From Siphonodentalium dalli (lineage: Eukaryota; Mollusca; Scaphopoda; Gadilida; Siphonodentaliidae): a stretch of 64,000 bases of DNA. A program made the position numbers and the translations under genes. Shown in pieces: positions 24,061-34,828 of the stretch; position 1 is the stretch's first letter; every line of letters begins with the position of its first letter. The stretch spans positions 63,078,025-63,142,024 of the forward strand of contig CP136068.1 of the NCBI GenBank assembly GCA_032622095.1, written 5' to 3'. Below the pieces are notes generated by a model, which was given only the letters and a program-made list of their open reading frames with translations, ran no database searches and was not told where the DNA came from.

Positions 24061-24247
24061 GCACCAGGGTGCATTATGTTCTGTTTATATTATTTTTTGT
24101 ATTTTATTATATATGTGATCTTGTTATTGTCTTGTATCATGGAAAGTTACACACATCCAATATCTGCACTTAGAAATCAACAAAAGCGATGCTGCAAACC
24201 CATTCTGACCTATCTTAGCTATTCCAGAACTTACCATTACTCACCTA

Positions 24248-27200
24248 ATGGGGATTAACTTAGAAATGTATCGAGCTAGGATAGGTTACTTTGGGGGAGG
24301 CAGGATCGTTGGAGGTTTGGATTTTGAAAGTATAATGTTGGTTAAATTGGTATGCTGTTTTGGACATAGAGGTTTCGTGTTGATGTTACTTATGGTAATT
24401 ATCTGTGTTGATGTGCATCCTCATCCTCATCCAGGACCCATAACTAAAAATATTTCAATTGCATCTTTAAATGTCAGAGGACTTAGAAACTAGCAAATTA
24501 TGATATTATTTCCATTACGGAAAGTCTCTTAAGTGATAAGGTAACTGATGATTTATTAGATATCCCGGGGTTCCACTCACCTCCCATTCGAATTGACAGA
24601 ATTGCTAACAAAGGCGGTGGTATTGTTATTTATGTCAAAAAGGAACTTACATATAAACACTTAACAGATTTCGATAAACCTGGTCTAGAAGCAGTGTGGC
24701 TAGAAATAAGATATTCAAATAAGATTTTCAATCTAGGTGTGTTTTACCGTCAACCAAATGCATTGAGTAGTTACTGGGATCTCATAGATAGTTCTATATC
24801 ACTAGCAAGGGAAAATGTTACACGTAAATGCATAATAGTTGGGGATTTTAATGCAGACTTTCTAAAAAAAAAACATCCAAAAATTAAAATGCTAGAAGTA
24901 TCATGTGGTCTAAAGCAATTTGTAAAAACAGCAACACGTGTTACTGATAAGTCAGCCACCTTAATTGATTTGGTTCTCAGCTCATGCGAAAATATGATAA
25001 AAGATTGCTCTGTATCGGCACCTTTCTGTAGTGATCATTGTGCTACATTGGTGACTCTTAAAGAACCTAGTACACACCTTCCTTCTTTTAAAAGACGTAT
25101 ATATGATTACGCACGTATGGATTTTGAAGGTATGAAGCTAGCATTTACTAGTGTAAACTGGGACACTATTTTTCTATCTAAATTTACTGATGTTGCTGAG
25201 AAAGTGGTTGCTTATATCACGGAGACAACTGACAGATTTGTTCCAAATAAAGTTGTCACAGTAAAGAGTAATGATAAATCTTGGATCGCATGTGACTTAA
25301 AAAGTAAAATGAAAAAACGGGATAGGGCCCACAAATAGCAACAAAAAAAAAAAACGTGGATAGCTGGGGGAACTTCAGGATAGTAAGAAATGAGACAATT
25401 GGCGCAATCAGAAAAGCAAAATTAGAATATACCAGAAGTTAGACATATCAGTTTCAACTGGAAATTTCAATAATAAACAATGGTGGAGGTTAGCAAATGA
25501 TTTCATGAAAAGGACTCAAAATACGCATAGGAATTTTCCACCATTGATTGAATCCAATAATCTAATCAGTGATGCTTCTGATATAGCTAATATTCTAAAT
25601 AACTATTTTGTTGAACAGGGTGCGTCTATTGATGACTCGCTTCATTTACCAGACTTACACTTTAACAGTAAATGTCTGGAAGAAATTGAAGTAACTGTTG
25701 AAGATGTCAATCAGATTTTAAATTCACTTGAAACTGGTAAAGCCTCTGGGCCTGATAACGTGAGTAATAGGGTATTGAAAACTTTTTCTTTTGTATTGGC
25801 AGAACCTCTAACTAGATTATTTAATGTTCTTCTTGAAGAATCACATTTCCCACAAATATGGAAGCATGCTAATGTAACTCCTATACATAAGAAGGTTCTG
25901 TAAATGACAAAAGTAATTATAGGCCAGTATCTCTGACCAGTACACTTAGTAAAGTGTTTGAGAAGGTGGTGTTTAAATATGTGTATGAATTTACTTCTTC
26001 TCACTGCCTGCTAACTGCATATCAGTCAGTTTTACGCCTGGCGATAGTACAATATACCAACTTCTCGACATTGACTACTTCACCCAACAAACTTTAAACG
26101 ATAGATCATCCGTCAGATTTGTATTCTGTGATATAAGCAAGGCATTTGACAGAGTTTGGCACAAAGGTCTTATACATAAATTAAATGCAATAGGTATCCG
26201 AGGTAAATTACTGTCATGGTTTGTTAAATATCTTAATAATAGAACTCAGTCCACAGTAATTAATGGAAAAATTTCTAAGAATAGTACTATACATGCTGGT
26301 GTACCACAAGGCTAAGTACTAGGCCCCCTCCTATTTAATATTTACATCAACGATATAGTGTCGGGTATAGAATCTAACATTAGACTTTATGCAGATGATA
26401 CCTGCTTATTTTTGCCTGTAGACAATGAAGTTATGGCTGCCGAGATTCTAAATAGGGACCTTCTCCGTATTGGAGAATGGGCAAAGAAATGGCAAGTTAA
26501 TTTTAGCCCTGCCAAAACAAAAACTTTGACAATCGGAGTGGATGGTAACCATGTTAATCCAGTATTGTTCTTATGTGATCAACCAGTACAAGAAGTAGAT
26601 GAACACAAACACCTGGGTCTCACTTTCAGTAGGAGTGGAAATTGGGACATCCATATTGACACTATTGTCAATAAGGTTGCACCTATGATAAACATATTTA
26701 GGAGTTTTAAATATCGCCTATCGAGATCGGCCTTACTGAACATATACAGGTCTTTCATATTACCTCTATTTGATTATGCAGACTCAGTTTGGGGTAATTG
26801 CTCTTTGACAAAATGTACTCAGTTGGAAAATTTACACCTTGATGGTCTTCGCACAATATGTGGTGCAGTTAGAGGTATCAGTCATAATCTAATATACACT
26901 GAAACTGGTTTTGCTCCCCTAAGTTTAAGACGAGAACGTAGAAAAACCATTATGTTTAAACTTGTGAATAGGCTTTGTCCACAGTATCTCTATCTGAAGA
27001 TTCCAAGACTTGTCTCTGATACATGTGATTACTCTTTTCGAGTGGATAAATTAATTGAATTCGAATGGAATCTAAAAAGTTTCTATAACTCATTCTTTCC
27101 TTCTGGTGTGAGACTGTGGAACAATGTGGACACTGATATACTAAATACAAATTCTCTATCTAAATTAAAATTTGACCTGACTAGATTCAATACAGTGGTG

Positions 27201-27536
27201 CCCAAAGTCTATTATGAAGGGAGCAGATGTAACCAAATAATACATGCTAAATTGCGCCTAGGCTGTAGTGATCTGAATGCTCATAAGTATGAAAGGTTTC
27301 TAATTGATGATCCAAGCTGTAGTTGTGGTTATGCTTATGAGGATCCTGAGCACTACATAGTCTTTTGCCCATTATTTTATAGACAACGTGAATCCTTAGT
27401 ATTAACATTGAAAGACCTAGATTGTGAAATTTGTATTAAAGATTTTCTTATTGGATCATCCCATGTTGTTCCTAATACAAATTCAACAATATGTAATGCA
27501 CTTCATATTTACTTTGCATCTACTGAGAGACTGTGA
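24248..27536 (+). pseudogene. LINE ORF2 (APE endonuclease and reverse transcriptase), CR1/Jockey-type, broken
   Basis: The N-terminus holds VDVHPHPHPGP (residues about 54-64) and then SIASLNVRGLRN, the usual start of such ORF2s. After a stop at 24491 and a small deletion the endonuclease is open at 24499-25338: ISITES, GGGIVIYVKK, VFYRQPN, IVGDFNADF, TLIDLVLSS and SDHC. A linker (WWRLANDF) and the RT follow: GKASGPDNV, NYRPVSL, FCDISKAFDRVWH (motif A), GVPQG, a TAA stop at 26313, VLGPLLF, LYADDTCLF (motif C) and HLGLTFS (thumb). The C-terminal knuckle is CSCGYAYEDPEHYIVFC. Frameshifts lie near 25340, 25900 and 26035. The known role is target-primed reverse transcription; this copy cannot make it. 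Family assignment is approximate. Confidence 0.92.
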
Positions 27537-27930
27537 TTACATATCAACTGCAGTACACTTTTTCTGCTTAAGTTTAACTTGCAGATTGATACATGTGGAT
27601 GTGACGTATCATTCAAATTTATATGGTTATTATATCATCACAACTTTATCTGATTATTGAATCATTTTAAACTCTAAACTCTTACTCATTGCCATCAACA
27701 GTATTTTCAGGATAACCCTGTCTTATTTAATCCTATTTAGTGACTTCATACTTAATGATTATTAGGAATTTCCATGATACAAGATATATACACCATTAAA
27801 TTGTCATGTGTCCTTGTTTGTCAACTTTTTGTATTTTTCTGTTTGGACCCAATAAAATAGGCTGTGCCTGAGTTTTGGGTCCAATTTCATTCATGAGTTA
27901 ATGAATAAAAATGTATTTAAACAAAAGTAG
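27537..27930 (+). other. probable 3' UTR of the LINE
   Basis: AT-rich non-coding DNA after the ORF2 stop, ending near AATAAAATAGGCTGTGCCTG and TTCATTCATGAGTTAATGAA. CR1-type LINEs often end in short tandem words rather than poly(A), which would fit, but I could not fix the end or find a target duplication. Confidence 0.5.
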
Positions 27931-28375
27931 ATAGACACACATTATATGGGATGTGCATATTCAGACCATAATGGTCTCCATATTTGGAGGAATAAAACAT
28001 ATCTCTCAAAGCAATAATTTGATTTGCGACAATGCCTTGGTGAGCGAAGTCTATGCAGCGAGGACGCACAGTATCAGACCAAGCAAATTAAATGTTTGTT
28101 TTAGTTGGAATGTGTCCACGATGTTAACACATATGCACGGGTGTCAATTAGAATCCCACCATTTGTTATCTGAGATCTAACATCATGTGAGTCAGAAATA
28201 GTGTGTTGATTGGTTTTGTACATGCACAACCAAGTGGGACATATCGCAGGATTGAACAGATTTTCATGGAGATATCGCCCTTGATGTCGGGCATTCGTCC
28301 AAATAAATACCTCGGCTTCGCCTCGGTGAATTATTTTTCCGAATTCCCGACATATATCCTATACATATATCTTTA
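27931..28375 (+). repeat. interspersed repeat, copy 1
   Basis: Starts with ACACATTATATGGGATGTGC and contains GGTGAGCGAAGTCTATGC, AGGACGCACAGTATCAG, GTGTCAATTAGA and ATCTAACATCATGTGAGTCA. It ends in the hairpin-like segment GATATCGCCCTTGATGTCGG. It is about 90% identical to 29118-29490 plus 29788-29876. The internal piece at 27966-28006 (CATAATGGTCTCCATATTTG) also recurs in inverse orientation near 53135-53178. Confidence 0.85.
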
Positions 28376-29105
28376 ATTGTACTATATTAAATTGTGTTGG
28401 GGTGGACACCATGCAGGGGCGTGCCTGTTTGGTCTTCATGGGGGTGGGGTGGGGTTCACATTGGAGTTTCCAGCCACACCCACCCCCCTCAACCAGACCA
28501 AACTTACAATTTGGAATAATGATATGTTTACTCCCCCTTTTGGCCCAAGATGTGGGCTTTGATTTTTCCCAATAATTTGGTACCCTACTTTTAAAGTCCT
28601 AGCTCGTATAGGCTATTCTGAAATGATCAGTACTGAGTTTTGACTGGCCACCAGCATGCATGTCAGGAGAGGAACAGAGTATCCACTGGGAAGACTATCA
28701 TTCGGCCCAGTGTGAGAAAATTTGAAGTCTAAAAATTGCGCGAAATATGAACATGGAAATTGCTAAATCCTAGCATCTAAACTGAACTGGCCTCAAGTTT
28801 GAAAGTTGGAAAGTTGGAAAGTTCCCACCTGACACCCCCCCCCCCCCCCCACTCTAAGGCTGGAACATTTCCAACTGATGGCCATTTCAGTCCACTGCAT
28901 GTTCATATGAGAGGTCCTTTTTTCAAACAATACTCAATGTCAAATATGTCGTTTTAGAATATTTTTTCTACATTCTGTCAAATTTTGAACTATATAGGGT
29001 TCGACAAATACTTGTAAAATTCCATGCGAAAGGACCAAGTCGAATGAAGTTTAGAATAGCCTATCATCCAGGCATTTGAGGGAAGAGTTGGAAAGAATCA
29101 AAGCC
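28376..29105. other. non-coding DNA between two repeat copies
   Basis: No gene recognised. It has a triple GAAAGTTGGAAAGTTGGAAA run near 28800 and a C16 run at 28835-28850. Confidence 0.5.
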
Positions 29106-29495
29106 ATCTGTCGTGGAGTAGATATACACACATTATATGGGATGTGCATATTCGTCCTGTATTCACCATACATTTCTTAATATTCACCATTATTCACGAC
29201 CATTTTATGTTTCAAACACGGTAAGTATACAATGGTCCATAACACTCAAATGAATAATATTCTTGGTGAGCGAAGTCTATGCTGCGAGGACGCACAGTAT
29301 CAGGCCAAGCAAATTAAATGTTTGTTGTAGTTGGAATGTGTCCATGATGTTAACACATATGCACGGGTGTCAATTAGACTTCCACCATTTGTTATCTGAG
29401 ATCTAACATCATGTGAGTCAGAAATAGTGTGTTGATTGGTTTTGTACATGCACAGCCAAGTAGGACATATCGCAGGATTGAACATATTTCATGGA
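29106..29495 (+). repeat. interspersed repeat, copy 2
   Basis: A second copy of the 27931 repeat, with the same start (ACACATTATATGGGATGTGC), a different ~100-bp insert, and then the same GGTGAGCGAAGTCTATGC body to ATCGCAGGATTGAACA. It ends at a G10 run (29499-29508). The hairpin segment that ends copy 1 appears about 290 bp further on at 29788, so DNA has been inserted between the two parts. Confidence 0.85.
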
Positions 29496-29787
29496 GCTGG
29501 GGGGGGGGCGGGTCGTGGGGGTGTCGATTGACACATCTTTGATGACGATTTCAATTCCAAATCTCCGGATTACTATTTGAAATGGCAACTGAATTTGCGT
29601 ACAAATCTGTATTTGTCTGACAGACTCGGAACTTGTCTAATGGTCATGTTCACTTTTTCCTTAAAATTTGTATTGACTTTTAGTTAAATATATCATACAT
29701 TGTAATATCATTGACAAATTTCTAATTAAAATTATAGGGAAAATGTTAAATTTCGCCTTGTTATTCTTTAAATACTGTGGTTTAAGT

Positions 29788-29876
29788 CAGATATCGCCCT
29801 TGATGTCGGGCGTTCGTCCAAATAACAACCTCGGCAAATTATTTTTCCGAATGCCCGACAGCTCGGGCAATATCCT
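29788..29876. repeat. short hairpin (MITE-like), about 88 bp
   Basis: The left arm GATATCGCCC..GTCGGGCGTTCG pairs with the right arm CGAATGCCCGAC..GGGCAATATC, about 27-bp arms with few mismatches around a CTCGG-containing loop. A related copy is at 28268-28365, with CCTCGGCTTCGCCTCGG in the loop. It has the form of a foldback MITE; no target duplication was seen. Confidence 0.7.
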
Positions 29877-31069
29877 ATACATAAGTTCACATTTATGTAA
29901 TGTTAAAATTAAAATCTTTCTTACGTTTGCTGAAAATTTGTACTAAAAGTGTCATAATTTGGAAAAAAATACAACCATAGCGGATGATTGACAAGATATA
30001 TATATATACAACAATTGGAAAGCTTGATGTATACCAGTTGTATACTTGCAGCACAAATAGAATTTTTCAGATATTGTTTGGTTCCAAATGCAGTTGCAAA
30101 TTCCTAGTTGGACATACCCAAACAGAGATTACATTTCCACATCAATATTTAAATATAACATGTTGATTGCCAAGCAGAATAAAGTTCGTATATGAACATA
30201 GAAACCTTAGATGAAACAGATCGTCATGTATGATAAGTTTGACTAACCAACCCCCACCCCACAGTCATATTATAGAAATAATTCATCGGTCTATCTCTGA
30301 ATTAAATCAAGGTAAACCAAAAGAAAGTTATCCGAATAATAGAATGTGAAGAACGATAATTATGGGTTTCAAGATGTAATCGCGTTTACTTTAAAATAAC
30401 GATTAAAACGCACCAAACATGAAACATAAAATGGACGGGCAAAACAGAAAACTAAGAGAAAACAAGAATTCCAGTAGAAGAATGCTAAGTTGATAACCCG
30501 AAAAGGGATGCAGGACAGTTTGCAAAATGGATCGGGGGTGCAATTAAAACTTCGAAACCCATTTAACCACGTCCCTTCTTTGACCAAATGGGGGTTCATG
30601 AAATTCAAGCTAGTAATCGCTCAACAAATAACGATTGAATATGAAATCATATAAGAAAAAAGGCTGAAATAAATAAAAATGAAAAACGTTATCTCACATG
30701 CATACTGTGACACGATAGCATGACTCTCTTAACTTGCGGGTCTGGATTCTGAATGGGGAAGCCAGTCCATAAGTATGAGGTGACGAACAATAGGGTACTT
30801 TTTCGTGATTAATGATAACTGGCATTCAGCCCGAGCTGAAATGTGACGACTGCAGCTTGTGTTAAGATATCACACGCACAGTAATGTGGCCAACCGCTCG
30901 CTGTCAGGTCAGCGATGTATATAGGCCAAACCAATAACATGATTGGATTGTAGGTTTTAATGGCCGTTCAACAAAGCGGCACATTGGCCAACATGAACAT
31001 TCAGCTTATACATTAATACACATTCGAAAGACCACTGTGTTGGTGTAAACAATATTTATTCCCAACACA
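29877..31069. other. non-coding DNA
   Basis: No recognisable gene, RNA or repeat boundary. Short open frames on both strands lack domains. Confidence 0.5.
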
Positions 31070-31150
31070 AAACAAGACAAGAAAACCATAGTCAGAAATG
31101 GTAACGCCACCAAGATTATAGTATTACATATAAATAGAAATTATAAAAAA
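31070..31150 (-). repeat. paralogous copy of the MULE-MITE insertion site (empty)
   Basis: Read on the minus strand this gives TTCTATTTATATG, TAATACTATA, then ATCTTGGTGGCGTTACCATT and TCTGACTATGGTTTTCTTG. The DNA around the MITE at 52179-52567 reads TTCTATCTATGG, CTAATAATATG, [MITE], ATCTTGGTGGCGTTACCATT. This copy lacks the MITE and so resembles a related empty site. Confidence 0.7.
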
Positions 31151-32050
31151 TACATAAAATATTTTGATAACAATTGCGTTTAAACAAGTAATCCTTCAAA
31201 TTATTACTAACAAAGCAAGTAAATGACTGTGGGGTCACTCAACAGATTATACAGACTTGGACTTAGTATACTGTAAATACTGGGACTGTATATTTTTAAA
31301 TTTTAGTCTAAAATTTAAATGAAATAATTAAAAGATAAAATTTAGCAAGTAGTAAAAGTTAATTTTCTCATTTAATTTTTTTTTTTGGTTAAATAAAGGA
31401 ATAATTTAAATGTAAAATTTGGTTTAAACAAAAATGATTGACCGTGGCTCTTCCAATAATTGCGCGACTGACCTGGTCAATTGTTCTTAAGAAGTTGTTT
31501 TGAGAATTACTATGGAGGGAAATAGTTATGGCTGTGGCTTCGCAAGTAATTGACTTGGTGACGTGATGTTAACAAATCTGAACTCCAGTAAACCAAGGAC
31601 GCTCCATACCAAATATAAGGTAAATAAATAATTCTTTAGAAGTTGTTTTAATATTTACTATGGAGGGGAAGAATTGTGGTGCTGGCTTCGCAACTATTTG
31701 ACCCCATTGTAACAAATATAAATATTAGTCACTCAGGCAATAGATGTATCTATTCTGTATATTAAGTTATTGGGTCTTACGTGTCTTGAGATGTCTAAAT
31801 ATGTTTTGATGGACAGATCGCGCAAGCGCAAGGGACCCCCGTCAATCTTATCTGTTGCGATTCCAATTGTTTACTTATTAAATATACACATATACTTAAG
31901 AAACAGTCGCGCGCGAAGCGCGCTTGCGTAGGTCGGTTTTTGGATCCCAGTTAATGAAAATATCATTGAAATAATCGGTTTCCCCCCAATAAACATCCAT
32001 ATATTCAATATACATGTTTTTGGAGCAGAATTAGGTAGACCATATTGAAC
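31151..32050. other. AT-rich non-coding DNA with a ~150-bp direct duplication
   Basis: Two related segments, each with AGAAGTTGTTTT, TTTACTATGGAGGG or ATTACTATGGAGGG and GGCTTCGCAA, lie at about 31490-31560 and 31635-31710. A GC hairpin, GCGCGCGAAGCGCGC, is near 31910. No gene recognised. Confidence 0.55.
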
Positions 32051-32441
32051 GCCATAATTCTGCTGTGGTCAATTACTTTGGACATTACTGTATGTAGATG
32101 GAGTTATCATTAGACCTCACATCCTTATATGGGATACAGTAATGCCCAAAGTAATTGACCACTTAACCACAGCAGAATTATGGGTAATTTTTCAGGATTT
32201 AAATCCGGAAAAATTACCCACAATTCTGCTGTGGTTAAGTGGTCAATTACTTTGGACATTACTGTATGTGGATGGAGTTATCATTAGACCTCACATCCTT
32301 ATATGGGCTACAGTAATGCCTAAAGTAATTGACCAATTAACCACAGCAGAATTATGGGTAATTTTTCAGGATTTATAATCTTGAAAAATTACCCATAATT
32401 CTGCTGTGGTTAAGTGATCAATTATTTTGGACATTACTGTA
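32051..32441. mobile_element. tandem hairpin MITEs (two full, one half), 174-bp period
   Basis: 32135-32266 and 32309-32441 are each near-perfect hairpins of about 132 bp. The left arm TACAGTAATGCC, AAAGTAATTGACC, AACCACAGCAGAATTATGGG is answered by its complement ending GGACATTACTGTA. Loop: TTTAAATCC or TTTATAATC. A right half-arm at about 32051-32092 precedes them. The spacer TGTAGATGGAGTTATCATTA is shared, giving a 174-bp tandem period. Terminal TACAGTAAT is reminiscent of palindromic Tc1/mariner-type MITEs with TA targets, but that is a guess. Confidence 0.85.
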
Positions 32442-33912
32442 TGTAGATGGAGTTAAACCTCACATCAGTTTGTTGGGGATTTGGACCTTGACTTGGGACC
32501 TTTGGTTTTTAACGCAACAAATGCGAGTACACCTTATACACAAATTTCTGATGTAGCCAGAGTTTTTCTTGGATAATATGAGTTTGAAGCCTGCTTACAT
32601 TTCAATGTTGTCAGTTTTGTATTGTCTGCAGCAGCTAGAACTCGGCGCGTTGAAGCAAAAGTTATAAAAGAAAAATGTGTACGTAACGAGACTATAATAC
32701 AAATAAAAAAATAAATTGAGGGAGGGGTGGGCATTACAGGGAACTAAGGGTTGAACCGATATAAATCTGTAGAGCGATAACGACCAATGTTGACATATTA
32801 TGCATCTCAACTCTACTGTTGCAACAAGGTTATAAAATAGGGGGGGTGTCAGAATCTTAGTCATCTCTATATAGTGCCAGAATAGTCATTTATGGACTTC
32901 TATAGTGGTACAATACAAATTAGAATCAAATGATAAAAATATGTATGTAACACAACTATACCGATGAAAATAAAAATAATAATTTAGGCCGGGATAAGAT
33001 GTTGGGTTGGTTATATGGACTCGGAGAAAAAGGGGTTCGTACCGATGAACTGACATAAATTAGTGGAGCGATGTAATATGTAATGCATCGCAACTGTACT
33101 AAAGCAGCAATGATATAAAATTGGGGGTGGGGGAGTCGGAAATGATCTCTATCTCTATAGATGGCATCAGAATTATATAGAAAGTAATAGCAATTGATAT
33201 ACGTATACTATAGTAATACCATAGACATAAGTACAAGTATCACGCAATAAAATATTTCGTAACGTGACTATAGCGATGAAAAAAATAAATAAATTGGACT
33301 GGGATTAGAGATTGGGTTGGTTATATGTGAATAATTCGATATGGAATTCATACCGATGAAATGATACAAATTAGTGGAGCGATAAAGACCAATGTTGACC
33401 CTTAGTCAGGCTACGCGGGGGAAATAGGGGTTGATACGATAGACCGAAATAAATTTGTCGAGTGATAATGACCAATGTTGACGTATAAAGTAACGCGACT
33501 GTACTGTTGCACAATTATCATGTAGAACCAGTCAAATATGGACTCTGGTGCCAATATGGAACAGCTCAGAAAACATTTGAAGGGCCCTAAAATTTATTTA
33601 ACATGGGATCTGCCATACAAATCGATTTATGTTGATAAATCTCTTATTTTTCTAAATTTTAAGCTGAGACTTGGTGTGTCTGAGTGGGATACGTATATAT
33701 TCCTAAAATGATAGGATACAGCACATAATTATGTTTTAGGTGGAGAAATTAATTTTTTTCGATGATAAAATTTAACATGGGATCTGCCATACAAATCGAT
33801 GCTAAGATGTATTTAGATAGAATTATCAAAAGAATTTGCCCGATTAGGGTGCATTTTAAAAGAATCGAGTGGAGAAATCTTGGTGACATTTTCATAAAAC
33901 ACGCCGATAATT
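32442..33912. repeat. degenerate ~300-bp tandem repeats and flanks
   Basis: Related blocks with 'aacgagactataat / taacacaactatacc / taacgtgactatagc', then GATGAAAAAAATAAATAAAT, a GGGATTAGA/GGATAAGA part and 'tagtggagcgat..accaatgttga' occur near 32685, 32947 and 33260, with a fourth decayed part to 33500. A 30-bp piece (TTTAACATGGGATCTGCCAT) occurs twice, at 33598 and 33772. No coding recognised. Confidence 0.6.
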
Positions 33913-34340
33913 CCAGAAGATAAAAGATGGCGGTTATCACAATAGAACAGGCATAATATTACCCATAATTCACCTCACTACACCAGGGGGCTTACCCATA
34001 ATTCACCTCACTATACCAGGAGGCTCCCAATGGGTTATATATTATTTTCAGGCTATCAGATTATTTATATTTTCAACAACATATTATTACACCGGTGACT
34101 TTAAGATTACAATTTCAGCCTGTCCTGACTATCGATACGATTGAGTCATATTTTCAAAAACATATTATACACCGGTGGCGTTAACTTTACAATTTCAGCA
34201 TCTATGTGATTCTATCGGTACGATTTGAGTAAGGTACAAAAAAAAATCTTCGCCCACTCGACCACAGAATTGGAGACTACCACTGAATATGAAAACAGCC
34301 ACACTAGAAACACCACATGGTGGCGTAATGAATATTTTAC
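33913..34340 (+). repeat. copy of a LINE 5' leader, opposite to the one at 50.5-50.9 kb
   Basis: The plus strand here matches the minus strand of 50527-50927 in order: CCAGAAGATAAAAGAT, AGAACAGGCAT, CATAATTCACCTCACTACAC, TATTTTCAGGCTATCAGATT, two ~83-bp subrepeats containing ACACCGGTG and TTACAATTTCAGC, then TTCGCCCACTCGACCACAGA and GTGGCGTAAT. In the other copy this region directly precedes a LINE ORF2, so I read it as a 5' UTR with promoter-like monomers. Here the first monomer region has an extra duplicated ACCCATAATTCACCTCACTA. Confidence 0.75.
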
Positions 34341-34828
34341 AAAAATGCTAATGGATGAGTATGGGTGATTGGAAAGGGATGAGACAACAAGCCTATTGTG
34401 ACTTTTTTGTAAGTCCTCTCCCAGATCGCTTAAAATTTCCGAACTACATAAGGCCGTTTGGGCGTGTCAGACGGGAATTTTTCTGGTTTGTACTTTAAAT
34501 AACTTATTGGTGATTTTGACATAGATCGCACTCAACAACATATAGCAAGATATAAGATAAGAACTGGAGTGGGTGTAATTAGGGAATTAAAATTAACAAA
34601 TGGGGCGAAAGGAGAGTAGTTAGGTTTAAGAAAGGTCAGACAGATATGATGGTCAATGGGGGCGGGGTAGTTTAACATTCGGCTGTAGAATTATATGTCA
34701 AGTGTGTATAACTTGGCGTACAGAGACTACATGAGTTAGCTGGGCAGTCAGGCTTTCTGAATTATGACGTTATGTATGACTTTATATATATGACCCAATG
34801 GCAGAGGACATGTGACATAGTATTACGT
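34341..34828 (-). other. probable 3' UTR of the minus-strand LINE
   Basis: Non-coding DNA between the ORF2 stop at 34829-34831 and the inverted leader copy. No poly(A) or terminal repeat could be fixed. No other feature seen. Confidence 0.4.

Noticed and set aside
20285-24247. Introns or exons of a host gene between ORF1 and ORF2
   Set aside because: The stretch is explained by tandem copies of the ORF1 3' region; no splice-consistent coding blocks were seen.
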